From assembly GCA_951804985.1 (NCBI GenBank), contig OX638133.1, forward strand, positions 36,109,963 to 36,173,962: a stretch of 64,000 bases of DNA, read 5' to 3'. This stretch comes from Dryomyza anilis. Its lineage: Eukaryota > Arthropoda > Insecta > Diptera > Dryomyzidae. Position numbers and translations under genes: made by a program. Below are positions 1 to 10,105 of this stretch, one piece after another. Every line of letters starts with the position of its first letter. Within the stretch, counting starts at the first letter, position 1. The notes under the pieces were generated by a model. That model saw only the letters and a list, made by a program, of their open reading frames with translations. It had not been told where the DNA came from and did not search any database.

Positions 1-32
1 TGTCTATCTGTCCGTATGTCTGTCTGTCTGTT
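1..32. repeat. CTGT-rich simple repeat
   Basis: A short stretch made of TCTG/TCCG units at the very edge of the window. The same simple repeat sits inside the family B interspersed repeats, so this may be the edge of one that lies mostly outside. Nothing else is recognisable up to 570, which is AT-rich unique sequence upstream of or within otp. Confidence 0.5.
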
Positions 33-570
33 TGGTACAAACTGAAATGCATCTACATGTGTAAATGTACATATCTTTAATGTGTAAAGTATTATAAAAT
101 TCTACTACTATTTTCACTACTCTTTTCAGTCTCTATATGTAGCAGCTACGCATTGTTGGCATTATATTTAGGGTGTTCATGAGGGTTACAATTTTGTTGT
201 ATTTACTCTTAAACAGGTGGCAGCACTGACGACCTTGACTTGTTTATTTTTGCCCGCTTTGTCTGGCAGCTTGCTTGCGTTTTGTGTTGGCGTGTCTATT
301 CATTAAGATTTAATTTATTAAATTAGCATCAAATTAAATAGTAGTAGACTTGAATGAAATGGTATTGGTAGGAATGGCATTGAATGGTGTCGGCGCAAAT
401 TGTAGTAAATTTAAAGAATTCAATTAAAATTGAATAATGAAAAAAAGTAAAAAAGTATAAATTGAAAAGAATTCAAGTTATACCTAAAATAATACAACAC
501 ACAATTTACCCATTCCCAGTCTGGCATTCCTTTCTATATTGAAACGAGCACGATACGTCGGAGAATTCGT

Positions 571-870
571 ACACACCTCTTTTGGCATGAGGTTGGAAGA
601 ATGAAAAAGTTAGTTGTACCTACCAACTAACTTCATTCGGTTAAATCGAATGGTTTGCAAATTTGCTGGAGGTACTGCCATATTAGTCTATACACACTCC
701 TAATATTTCTAAATCTGTACTAAATTGTTCTAAAACAGTTCGAAATTGGTTGCAGTACAAACTCCAACTCTTTTTATTTTGACAATAAAAACCGACTAAG
801 CGGTTGAGAGAACCGAATAAGTTGGATGGGCGAAGAATTGGTTGACGCAACAAATCTCTATTCTGTGTGT
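571..870 (-). mobile_element. MITE family A, copy 1
   Basis: It reads from CACACCTCTTTTGGCATGAG to CTCTATTCTGTGTGT, the reverse of the family orientation. All the internal family blocks are present (AGTTAGTTGTACC, TTCGAAATTGGTTGCAG, CGACTAAGCGGTTGAGAG). There is no ORF; it is a non-autonomous DNA element. Confidence 0.8.
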
Positions 871-2020
871 GGACAAACGTTCTAAACTACTACGAACCAG
901 TCAATAAAAAAAAATATTCTGGATCACAAGACAAAATGTCTGGTATTTCTCGGGGAATATTTTCGCAACACACAGATAAATTGAATATTTTGGGTAGTGT
1001 ATAGCAGGTTGTAAAATTATGTGGAATTTTAATGGCAGATTCTCGGCATAATTTGAGAACGCGCAAATAACAGCTACAGATATGAACTCTGTCTTTGTCA
1101 GTGTAAAATATGTCGAAAAAAATGTTTATAAACTGCCTTGAGCCAATGTCCTTAAATTATAATTAATACATCTAAAAATTTATCTAACGCCTAAATCTCT
1201 ATTACATCTAAAAATACACGATAAATATCAATTTATTTAAAATCTAAAAATATGAATCAAATAGGAATTTCAACTCATTCATTTATTGTAAAAATTATTC
1301 AGTGCAAAATTCAAACTTCATTCATGACAGCTGCTTTATATGTTTGAGCGCCCAAAAGTAGAAAACGCATATGCTTTACATCTATTCCGCAGTTCTACTT
1401 TGAAAACATTTGAAATAATGAAAAATTATACCTAGTGTGCTTCCAATTAAACTTGGGCCCGCCACCATGAGCTCGTATTTTGTGTGCTCTCATAAATGAG
1501 GCGTTAAAAAGTCGGTTAAGCAAAACACTTAATATTTTTTTTAGATTTTTCATGTTTTTTTTTTATTTTTTACCCAAAGCAGTTTATACAACATAAGAAT
1601 AATACATATTTTAAGGGTGCGTCGGTGAGACGGTGATTTTTAGTGTTTTCTGCTGATGCCGCGACGTAACTTTTAATTTGACGGCACGCCGTACAACCCT
1701 CAATCATGAATAAATTATTAGCTGATGAGCATGCAAAGTACATTATCTGCTACAAAACAAAACAAAAAAAGCATAAAAGGAAGCAAGTTCCTTCCTGTCT
1801 GTCTGTTGTCTGACATGTGCAAAAAGGGAGTGAAACACAAATAACCACAAAAATAGTAGAAGTCGGTTCAAGGCGTTAAACTGAGTACGTCATGGTCGTT
1901 AGTAAAAATGTGTCAGGATTTACAGAATATTCATATGTTGTGCTGTTCTTTTTTATATGCCTTATATATTTAAAACTTATTGATTTTGAGAAGGTTGCTT
2001 AAGTTTTCAAAGTCATATTT
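871..2020. other. non-coding, mostly unique sequence
   Basis: AT-rich sequence without exons that I can recognise. Positions about 935-1090 carry a degraded fragment of the repeat that recurs at 58600-59770 (shared words such as GGGTAGTGTATAGCAGGTTG). The rest looks single copy within the window. If the upstream otp exons lie before this window, this is otp intron. Confidence 0.4.
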
Positions 2021-2857
2021 TTTATACCCTTCACCTATGAGGTACAGGGTATATTAACTTTGTGCATATATTGTAACGCCCCTTAGGAGGCGTGTCCGGT
2101 ATGGAAAAGTTTATATTCTTGTATATTCTTGATCAGCATCACTACCCGAGTCCGTTTAACCATGTCCGTCTGTTGTCTGTCTGTCTGTCCGACTTGCTGT
2201 CCGAATACAGAATAACTAGAGAAATACTGATCAGAATGCGATAAAATTTCGTATTATTATATTTTAGCCAAAAGTAGGAACTGAGTTTGAAAATGAGCCA
2301 AATCGGTCAACGGACACGCCCACCTCCCATACAAGTCACTTTTATATAATTCTTTAGGAATTAATAACTCGAAAGTATTCAAGATATAGGTATAAAATTT
2401 AAAATGTATTGTTATAATTCACCTAAAAATATGAGGTCCAAAAATGGGCGTGATCCGCCCACTTTTTTTTCATTATTTCCCGGGTTTTAATAGTGAACAT
2501 TTGAACCGTAAATTATTAAAATCAAATCTATGAAATATTAGCCTTTCAAAATTTTAAATATAGACGTTGTCCGCCCAATTATATGTTTCTATTTTTTTAT
2601 TAGTTTTTTATACTTTTATATCAATTTTTTAAATTAAAGGGATATAAGACGTAAATTTCTGATATGTGAATAATATTCTGAGGGTGGGGAGGTTCAGCAT
2701 AATTAAAATCTTTAAAATTAAGGTATGCAATCAAATATCCCACATTAATATCCCCACCAAAGGTGTAGGATATTGCATAGTCGGGCCCGACCGACTATAA
2801 AAATCCGCCCCATGTAACCGAACTTACAAATGTGACCTAACTTTCCCAACTCGTTTT
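2021..2857 (+). mobile_element. interspersed repeat family B1, left member of an inverted pair
   Basis: It begins TTTATACCCTTCACC, with a short hairpin closing at GGGTATA, then carries CTTGATCAGCATCAC, CCATGTCCGTCTG and a CTGTC simple repeat. It ends with a GGTCGGGCCCGACTATA hairpin and CCCAACTCGTTTT. The same order of parts is known from common intronic repeats of Drosophila. No coding capacity is visible. A reversed copy lies at 4267-5030. Confidence 0.75.
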
Positions 2858-3210
2858 ATTTTCTGTTTAAATTTTTGAAAAGTCTTCTTTTAATCGTTTC
2901 ATTAAATAATACATGTTTGGTATTTTTCCAAAATCTTTTATTTTTAATCCTACATTTATTTGTCTGTTATTTACATAAAGCAGTGAATTCAATGATAAAA
3001 AAACTATATAAAAAGCCGTATGAAGTTCTATTTAAACATTGACATTATTTAGATACATATCTCAGGAGTTTTGTTCATGGAATTTACCCCAATATTCGTT
3101 TCGATATGGTTACGTGATCAGTGAGCGAAGAAGGAGAATTCACCCGATAACAGACATATACCGGAAGTAGATATCGGTGCGTTCTGTCGGAGCGATATCG
3201 AAAAAAAATT

Positions 3211-3319
3211 ATCAAAGTCCGAAATTGCGATTAATGTTTAAAAATCGAATTTAAATACAAGAAAATCAAAGTCCGAAATTGCGATAAATGTTCAAAAATC
3301 GAATTTGAATACACGAAAA
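3211..3319. repeat. 54-bp tandem duplication
   Basis: Two adjacent copies of a 54-bp unit starting ATCAAAGTCCGAAATTGCGA, differing at a few positions. The sequence around it (about 3060-3480) is not repeated elsewhere in the window and I do not recognise it. Confidence 0.75.
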
Positions 3320-3668
3320 ATTTTTAAAATAAAAATTACTAAAGAATCGAGATCGAACTTAGTTATTCAAGGACACGGATGTCTCCTAGACATGGCAGAC
3401 TGGTTCGGCTTGTATAAGGATTTAAACATTGATTGAAACGCAAACGAATAAAGGTTTCAAACACTCTTTTGGTTTAAGTTTTATAACGAATCAGTTTTGG
3501 TCTCTACATTAATGTAAATGCATGTTCATTTTTTAATATTTTGAAGAAAAAGCTAAATTGGGATTTATAAATAAAAATAGTGAAGGTTCTTCCGATCGAA
3601 TGACATACACATTTTTTAAATAAACAGTTTAGCTGTGAAGTCAAATTTGTGTCCTAATATTTATATAG

Positions 3669-3916
3669 TAGCGGCGTTAGCTCAGAGGAAAGTGCGTTGT
3701 ACTGTGAGCCGATAGGTTACATTTTCAAATATGGGCTGGGGCTAACAACATCTTTTCATAGAAAACATTTTTCTATACCGCGCTACCTCCCGGCAGTTAA
3801 TGGCAAACTTACGAGAATAAAACATTACCTATGAAAAGCTCTCACCCGTCGTTCGGATTCGGCATTAAACTGTAGGTCCCATCACTTTGAGTACAAATAT
3901 AACAAATATAACAAAT
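3669..3916 (+). mobile_element. tRNA-derived SINE, copy 1 (degenerate)
   Basis: The head contains an A-box-like TAGCTCAGAGG at 3678-3688, followed by a tRNA-like segment whose B box is decayed. The body matches the SINE at 39303-39578 through blocks such as CTGGGGCTAACAAC, CGGCAGTTAATGGCAAAC, AACTGTAGGTCCCA and CTTTGAGTACAAATATAAC. It ends in an AACAAATAT-type tail. It sits between the two inverted family B1 repeats. It is non-autonomous and would be transcribed from its own Pol III boxes when intact. Confidence 0.75.
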
Positions 3917-3996
3917 AAACCATATCGAGGGAGAAATCTAAAATCTTCGGTTTAAATTTTTGATTTAAAACTACATATTTATTATATTCAAAATAT

Positions 3997-4246
3997 ACAC
4001 ACATAATAGAGAGATGTTACGCCAACCAACTCTTTGCCCAACCAACTTATTTGGTTTTCTCAACCGCTTAGTCTGTTCTTATGGTCAAAACTAAAAGAGT
4101 TGTACTTTGGACTACAACCTATTTCTAACAGTTTTAGAACTATTTGGAGTGTGTTTAGGCTAAAATTTCAAGGAGTAACCGAAAATTCGTTTCATCTGAA
4201 TCAAGTTGGTTGTTGCAACTAATTTTTTCGTTCTTCCAACCTCATT
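3997..4246 (+). mobile_element. MITE family A, copy 2 (truncated)
   Basis: Left end ACACACATAATAGAGAG, then the usual internal blocks to CTTCCAACCTCATT. The last 30 bp with the right terminal repeat are missing, and part of the middle is deleted. Confidence 0.7.
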
Positions 4247-4266
4247 CGAAACAACAATTTATGGAT

Positions 4267-5030
4267 AAAAACGAGTTGGGAAAGTTAGGTCACATGGGTA
4301 AGTTCGGTCACATGGGGCGGATTTTTATAGTCGGTCGGGCCCGACTATGGAATACCCTACACCTTTGGTGGGGATATTAACCCTCAGAATATTATTCATA
4401 TATCAGAAATTTACGTCTTATATCCCCATAAATTAAAAAAATTATATAAAGTATAAAAAACTAAAAAAAAAAAATTTAAAAATGTAATTGGGCGTCCCAC
4501 GCCTATATTTAAAATTTTGAAAGGCTAATATTTCATAGATTTGATTTTAATAATTTACGGATCAAATTTCCACTATGAAAACCCGGGAAATAATGAAAAA
4601 AAAAGTGGGCGGATCACGCCCATTTTTGGACCACATATTTTTAGGTGAATTCTAATAATACCTTTTAAATTTTATAACTATACCTTGAATACTTTTCGAG
4701 TTATTAGTTCCGAAAGAGTTATATAAAAGTGACTTGTATGGGAGGTGGGCGTGTCCGTTGACCGATTTGGCTCATTTTCAAACTCAGTTCCTACTTTTGG
4801 CTAGAATATATTGAGACGAAATTTTATCGCATTCTGATCAGTATTTCTCAAGTTATTCTGTATTCGGACAGCAAGACGGACAGACAGACAGACGGACATG
4901 GCTAAACGGACTCGGGTAGTGATGCTGATCAAGAATATATATACTTTTCCATACCGGGCACGCCTCCTAAGGGGCGTTAAAATATATGCACAAAGTTAAT
5001 ATACCCTGTACCTCATAGGTGTAGGGTATA
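4267..5030 (-). mobile_element. interspersed repeat family B1, right member of an inverted pair
   Basis: A reverse-oriented copy of 2021-2857. It starts AAAACGAGTTGGGAAAG, contains the GTCGGTCGGGCCCGAC hairpin, the CAGACAGACAGACGG simple repeat and GATGCTGATCAAGAA, and ends CCTCATAGGTGTAGGGTATA. About 75 bp of the inner part seen in the left copy are missing. Confidence 0.75.
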
Positions 5031-5106
5031 ATGATGTTGGTAAAATGAATTATATACTTCTGAAGCCAATTCTTATAAAATCATAATTTTTTCTTCTACT
5101 CAGAAG

Positions 5107-5299
5107 GGTACAAACTACAACTCTTTTGATTTTGACAATAATAACCGACTAAGTGGTTAAGAGCATCGAATAAGTTGGTTGGTGCAACAAATCTCTACTC
5201 TGTGAGCGCCAACAAAATTGTTGATAATTCGAATTAACCGAATGAACAACTTTTTCGTTCTTCCAACCTGATGCCCAAAGGAGAATTTTTCTGTGTGTA
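5107..5299. mobile_element. MITE family A, copy 3 (rearranged)
   Basis: The first part (5107-5208) carries family blocks in reverse orientation up to TCTCTACTCTGTGAG. The second part (5236-5299) carries the right end in forward orientation up to AATTTTTCTGTGTGT. Two right-hand pieces therefore face each other with the middle lost. Confidence 0.6.
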
Positions 5300-6404
5300 C
5301 TTTTTTAAATTTAATTTTATATCTACAGTTAGTGTTATAAGTATTTATTTTTATATTACACACTTTTTATGTTGTTTTTATCATTCCCATTAATATTATC
5401 CCACAAATGACAACACATTCGCACTTGCAGTGGCAACAACACCGAAATAGTGTCTGTCAGTCTACTGAAAGTCCCCACGGTACGAGTCGCTTTAAATCAT
5501 TTATGTGTTATGACTTTCATGACTTTTGATTTGCATTTTTTTGCTACTGTTTTCCGCGTCATTTAAAATGCAACAAATCTGGAGCAACCTCAATAAAGTC
5601 AACCCAAACCAACAACAACAACAACATAAAAAAAAACACAGTAACAATATCAACAAGAACGAAAAACATGTTAAGTTCATCAAAATGCAATTCTTTGCTT
5701 TGGTTTTGTGTGGCGGCAGGACGCATTAAACAGATTTATTATCCTTGCGCAGCAATGGATAGGATATAATTGAGAGGGTGCGAAGTGTCAAAAAGTCATC
5801 GACTGACAATGAAACCAAAAGAACCAGCAACAAAAACACTGACAATCATAATACAAAACATCCAACCCAACCGTCTATAAAATGAGGGTCAAAATGTTTG
5901 CAAATGTAACGGCTGTCTGTCTGTCTGTCTGGCAACCTGCCTTCCTAGACGCATTTTAACCATAGCTTATTCCACCCTCCTGCGTACTGTGATTTTGGTA
6001 CTTTTTCTGCTTAGGCCTTTCTTTTCCGTCCACAGTTAATAAGCGCAATATTGCCACATCATATGCGCGGAAGTGCCGAATGCCGAACCCTCGTTTGGTT
6101 GATTGTGGTTTTTTTTCCATCTGGTTCTGATTTGTTGGTTATTGTGTCTCTGGTGGGTTCATGGGACATGGTACATTAATTGTGCATTATGAAAATGTGT
6201 TATTAAACACCTGTTATTATTATCTGATCTGATTTTATGATGGCTTGTTGTATTATAATAGCGGTTAATCGGATCTGTGGTTATATAAATGGTCAGTATT
6301 ATGGGTTATAAGACGAAGTGTGTTTAACAAAATTTTATTATGTTTATTAAAATCCTTTGAAGGAATTCAAGAAAATAAATTTTAAAATTTTAAATAAATT
6401 CAAG
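5300..6404. other. non-coding single-copy sequence near otp
   Basis: No repeat family of the window is found here, and base composition is closer to 40% GC in parts (5390-6150). It holds a CAA-rich stretch near 5610-5640 and a CTGT run near 5920. Short reading frames here have no codon pattern of a real exon and no splice-site logic. It is a candidate for conserved regulatory DNA of otp, but nothing in the sequence proves this. Confidence 0.3.
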
Positions 6405-6646
6405 CTGTAACAACCAACTTTATTTGGTTAAACCGAAATGTCTACAAATTAGTAGACGGAACGGCCATAATTGCACACTCCAAATTGTTCTAAAACTGTT
6501 GGAAATTGTTGTAAACCTGCACAAAATTGGTTTTATTCCAAATTAAAACTCTTTTAGTTTTGAAGAACAGACTAAGCGGTTGAGAGAACCGAATAAGTTG
6601 GTTGGGCAAAGAGATGTTTAGTGCAACAAATCTCTATTCTCTGTGT
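6405..6646 (-). mobile_element. MITE family A, copy 4 (internally deleted)
   Basis: Reverse orientation from CCAACTTTATTTGGTTAAAC to TCTCTATTCTCTGTGT. It lacks the outer right end and part of the centre. Confidence 0.7.
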
Positions 6647-6751
6647 AATAATCAATCGTGTCAAAATACAGAAAATGTGTGCAAGTGAAAGATTTTAATA
6701 AAAATGAATTTGTAAAACTTTTTCACACACTATTTAGAATGAATTAAACAT

Positions 6752-7051
6752 ACATACAGAATAGAGATTTTTGCACCAACCACCCCTTTGCCCAACCATC
6801 TAATTCAGTTCACTCAACCGCTTAGTTGGTGTTTTTGTCAAAATGAAAAAAGTTGTAGTTTGTAATGCAACCAATTTCGCACTGTTTTAGATCAATTTAG
6901 TACAGATTTAGAATCATTGGGAGTGTGTACAGACTAATATTTCATGTGTATAGGTTAAAATGGCAGTTCCATTGAATTTAACCGCATGAAGTTAGTTGGT
7001 ACAACTAACTTTTCCATTCTTCCAATCACAAAAGAGTATTTTTCTGTGTGT
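6752..7051 (+). mobile_element. MITE family A, copy 5
   Basis: Nearly full length, from ACATACAGAATAGAGATTT to AGTATTTTTCTGTGTGT, with the family blocks in order. Confidence 0.8.
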
Positions 7052-7330
7052 AGTACTGTTGAAAAATACTTTTTCAAAAAACATTAAACACAATTTTCTT
7101 TAAACTCCCAGAACTAATTTGAATATACCAACGAAGACTTTTTTAAGATATTTTTATCTTGACTCGGAATGATTGGTTTTTGTTTAGAGAATATTTTCAT
7201 CATTTAGAATCTAATGATAAACAAGGAAACAATTTATGGTTATCCAGAGCATAGTTCAAACTAACTATCAAAATTACGGACTTTTTTTATATGCTCAACT
7301 TAAAAAAAACCCTGTGAATAATTAATTGGT

Positions 7331-7374
7331 ACACACAAAATAGAAATATGTTGCGCCAACCAACACTTTGCCCA
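7331..7374 (+). mobile_element. MITE family A, copy 6 (left-end fragment)
   Basis: Only the first 44 bp are present (ACACACAAAATAGAAATATG onward, to CTTTGCCCA). The next base starts a second copy in the opposite direction. Confidence 0.6.
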
Positions 7375-7704
7375 ACACAGAAAAATCCTCTTTTGACACG
7401 ATGTCGGAAGAATGAAAAATTTAGTTGTACCAACTAACTTCATTCCGGTAAATCGAATGGTTTCCAAATTGGCTGGCGGAAATGCCATTTTATCCTATAC
7501 ACCTAAAATATTAGTCTATACACACTCCTAATGGTTCTAAACCTGTACTAAATTGTTATAAAACAGTTCGAAATCGGTTTTAGTAGAAACTATAACTCTT
7601 TTTATTTTGACAATAACAATAATAACAATTAAGCAGTTGAGAGAACAGAATAAGTTGGTTGGGTAAAGAGTTGGTTGGCGCAACAAATTTCTATTCTTTG
7701 TGCA
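7375..7704 (-). mobile_element. MITE family A, copy 7
   Basis: Nearly full length in reverse orientation, from ACACAGAAAAATCCTCTTTT to TTCTATTCTTTGTGC. It abuts copy 6 directly. Confidence 0.75.
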
Positions 7705-7839
7705 CGATTTATATAGAATTGATGCGTGGGATGACCATAGCTAAAATATTTCTCGTTTTGTTGAGTAGTGTTATGAATAAAAGGTATCATTAGAGTATTT
7801 ATAAATACTTCGTAGAATCTCAAATGAAGTAACAGTTAT

Positions 7840-8142
7840 ACACACAGATAAATCCTCTTTTGGAATGAGATTGGAAGAATGAAAAAGTTAGTTGTACCAA
7901 CAAACTTCGTTCGGTTAAATCGAATGGTTTACAAATTTTCTGGCGGAAATGTCATTTTATTGTATACACATGAAATATTAGTCTATACACACTCCCAATG
8001 GTTCTAAATCTGTACTAAATTGTTATAAAGAAAGAAGTTGTAGTCCAATCTTTCCAATAACAACCGACTAAGCGGTTTAGAAAACCGAATAAGTTGGTTG
8101 AGCAAAGAGTTGGTTGGCGCAACAAATCTCAATTCTGTGTGT
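7840..8142 (-). mobile_element. MITE family A, copy 8
   Basis: Reverse orientation, ACACACAGATAAATCCTC to CTCAATTCTGTGTGT, with a small central deletion. Confidence 0.8.
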
Positions 8143-9212
8143 AATAAAACCAAAAACTAAACTGTTCTTTAATTTTATATGCATTCTCCTGACCTTTAGC
8201 GACCATAAACCATATCAACAAACTGCGTATTTGTTTTGTATGCAAAACTAAGTAAATTTTATGACTTGCCAAATGTGTTTATTACAAAAGTCAAAAACAA
8301 TTTTGACATGTTTTGCATATAATTTATTCTAAACTCAACCCATAAGTGTAAACTTTCTTCAATGGGGTCTACAACGACTTCTTCCTGTTTCTGACCGCAC
8401 TCGATGCTGTTTCCTTTCGGTGAAATCGATGAAAGGATTTTGTAGATGTTTTCTGTATATGTATGTGATATTGTTGTTGTTGTTGTTGTTGTTGTTGTCG
8501 AAATACGGTTTATGTGTTGGTTTGTCCGATGTATATATTAAGATTTGTACAAGTGGTCGACGGTCGTCGTTGAATGCAACCGCTGCCTCTGCTGCTGCTT
8601 GTTCTTGTTACGTTACCATGTATGAATATGTTTTGACGGTAATTGATCTTGATTAAAATTATGTTTGCATATCATGTTTTACCGAAACAAGAACAACAAT
8701 AAGTAACCAAGTTGTAGACGACATTTTGAAGTATGTTCAACATAACAAGTGATGTGGCTTGGAATGGTTACTAAAATTAGCATAGATGCTATGATATGTT
8801 AGAGTTACATGTTCTCTATTGATTGGCTTTAATATATTTTAAGAATAAAATTTATAATATATTTTATATTTTACTTTTTAGTACCATTTATTGTTACCTT
8901 TTCCTTTTGAGAAAAATTCGAAATAATTCACTATTCAAATTTCAGATATTTTGTGTGATATAATGATAAATGTTTAATACGCCATTTATCATTATTATAT
9001 CGAATTTGAAAATAATTGTCCAATGGTTTGCATGGCATTTTATTTCAGATCAAAATTAGTAAATTAAAAAAAAATAAAAAAATATTAAAATAAAACACTA
9101 TTCCAAAAATTATATAAAAATAGGGCACCATTTTAAAAGCAACTTTCTTAAAAAAATGTTAAAGGAAAAAACTTGAGTATGCCGTCAAAATAAGCATCAG
9201 CGTATTATGACA
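8143..9212. other. non-coding sequence upstream of the otp homeobox exon
   Basis: Mostly single-copy AT-rich DNA. Positions 8330-8650 are less AT-rich and include a TTG triplet run at 8471-8498; the apparent Leu-rich reading frame over that run is a by-product of the repeat. No exon found. Confidence 0.35.
8471..8498. repeat. (TTG)n microsatellite
   Basis: Nine and a third uninterrupted TTG triplets. Confidence 0.95.
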
Positions 9213-9490
9213 ACACAGAATAGAGATTTGTTGCGCCAACCCACATATTCAGTTCTCTCAACCGCTTAGTCGGTTGTTATTGTCAAAATGAAAAGAAAAG
9301 TTGTTTGTACTGCTACCAATTTCTAACTGTTTTAGAACAATTAAGTACAGATTCAGAACCATTAGGAATGTGTATAGACTAATAATTCAAGTGTTTAGGC
9401 TAATAGCAAACGCCAGCAAATGGTAAACCATACGTTTTAATCGAATAAAGTAAGTTAGTACAACTAACTATTTCATTCTTCCAACCCCAT
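9213..9490 (+). mobile_element. MITE family A, copy 9 (right end missing)
   Basis: From ACACAGAATAGAGATTTG to CTTCCAACCCCAT; the final terminal repeat is lost. Confidence 0.75.
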
Positions 9491-9525
9491 GTAGTTGAGT
9501 AGTGTTATGTTAAGAATTATTGTCA

Positions 9526-9839
9526 ACCTCTTTTAGCATGAGGTTGGAAGAATTAAAAAGTAGTTGTACCAACTAACTTCATTCGGTTAAAGCGAATGGT
9601 TTACAAATTTGGTGGCGGAACTGCCATATTAGCATATACACTTGCAATATTAGTCTATACATACTCCTAATAGTTCTAAATCTGTACTAAATTGTTCTAA
9701 AACAGTTCGAAATTGGTTGCAGTACAAACAACAACTCTTTTCATTTTGACAATAACAACCGACTAAGCGGTTGAGAGAACCGACTATGTGGGTTGGCGCA
9801 AACAGTTTGTTGACACAACAAATCTCTATTCAGTGTGTA
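9526..9839 (-). mobile_element. MITE family A, copy 10
   Basis: Reverse orientation from ACCTCTTTTAGCATGAGG to CTCTATTCAGTGTGTA. It ends only 67 bp before the first otp exon of the window. Confidence 0.8.
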
Positions 9840-9906
9840 CGTTTTAAAATGTATAAATTGAATAATTTAAAAAAATATACTTTATAATTAAAAATTTGTC
9901 TTTCAG

Positions 9907-10105
9907 GTCTGGTTTCAAAATCGTCGCGCCAAGTGGAAGAAGCGCAAGAAGACCACCAACGTCTTTCGCACTCCCGGCGCCCTCTTGCCATCGCATGGTC
10001 TACCACCGTTTGGTGCCAACATTACGAATATTGCCATGGGCGAGGGTCTCTGTGGATCCGGTATGTTTGGTGGCGATCGTTGGGGTGTGAATCCAATGAC
10101 AGCTG
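9907..10105 (+). CDS. otp: otp exon: end of homeodomain
   Basis: Acceptor TTTCAG precedes GTC TGG TTT CAA; the intron falls between homeodomain residues 46 and 47, a known position in paired-like genes. The exon ends MTAG split by donor G|GTAAGT (phase 1). It encodes helix 3 followed by a Gly/Met-rich linker including [17 protein letters not shown]. Confidence 0.95.

Noticed and set aside
8420..8656. Leu-rich small protein
   Set aside because: Built on a TTG microsatellite; no conserved sequence or splice signals.
1..9906. An upstream otp exon encoding homeodomain helices 1 and 2
   Set aside because: I looked for the expected paired-like sequence ending just before VWFQNRR and found none; it probably lies before the window.
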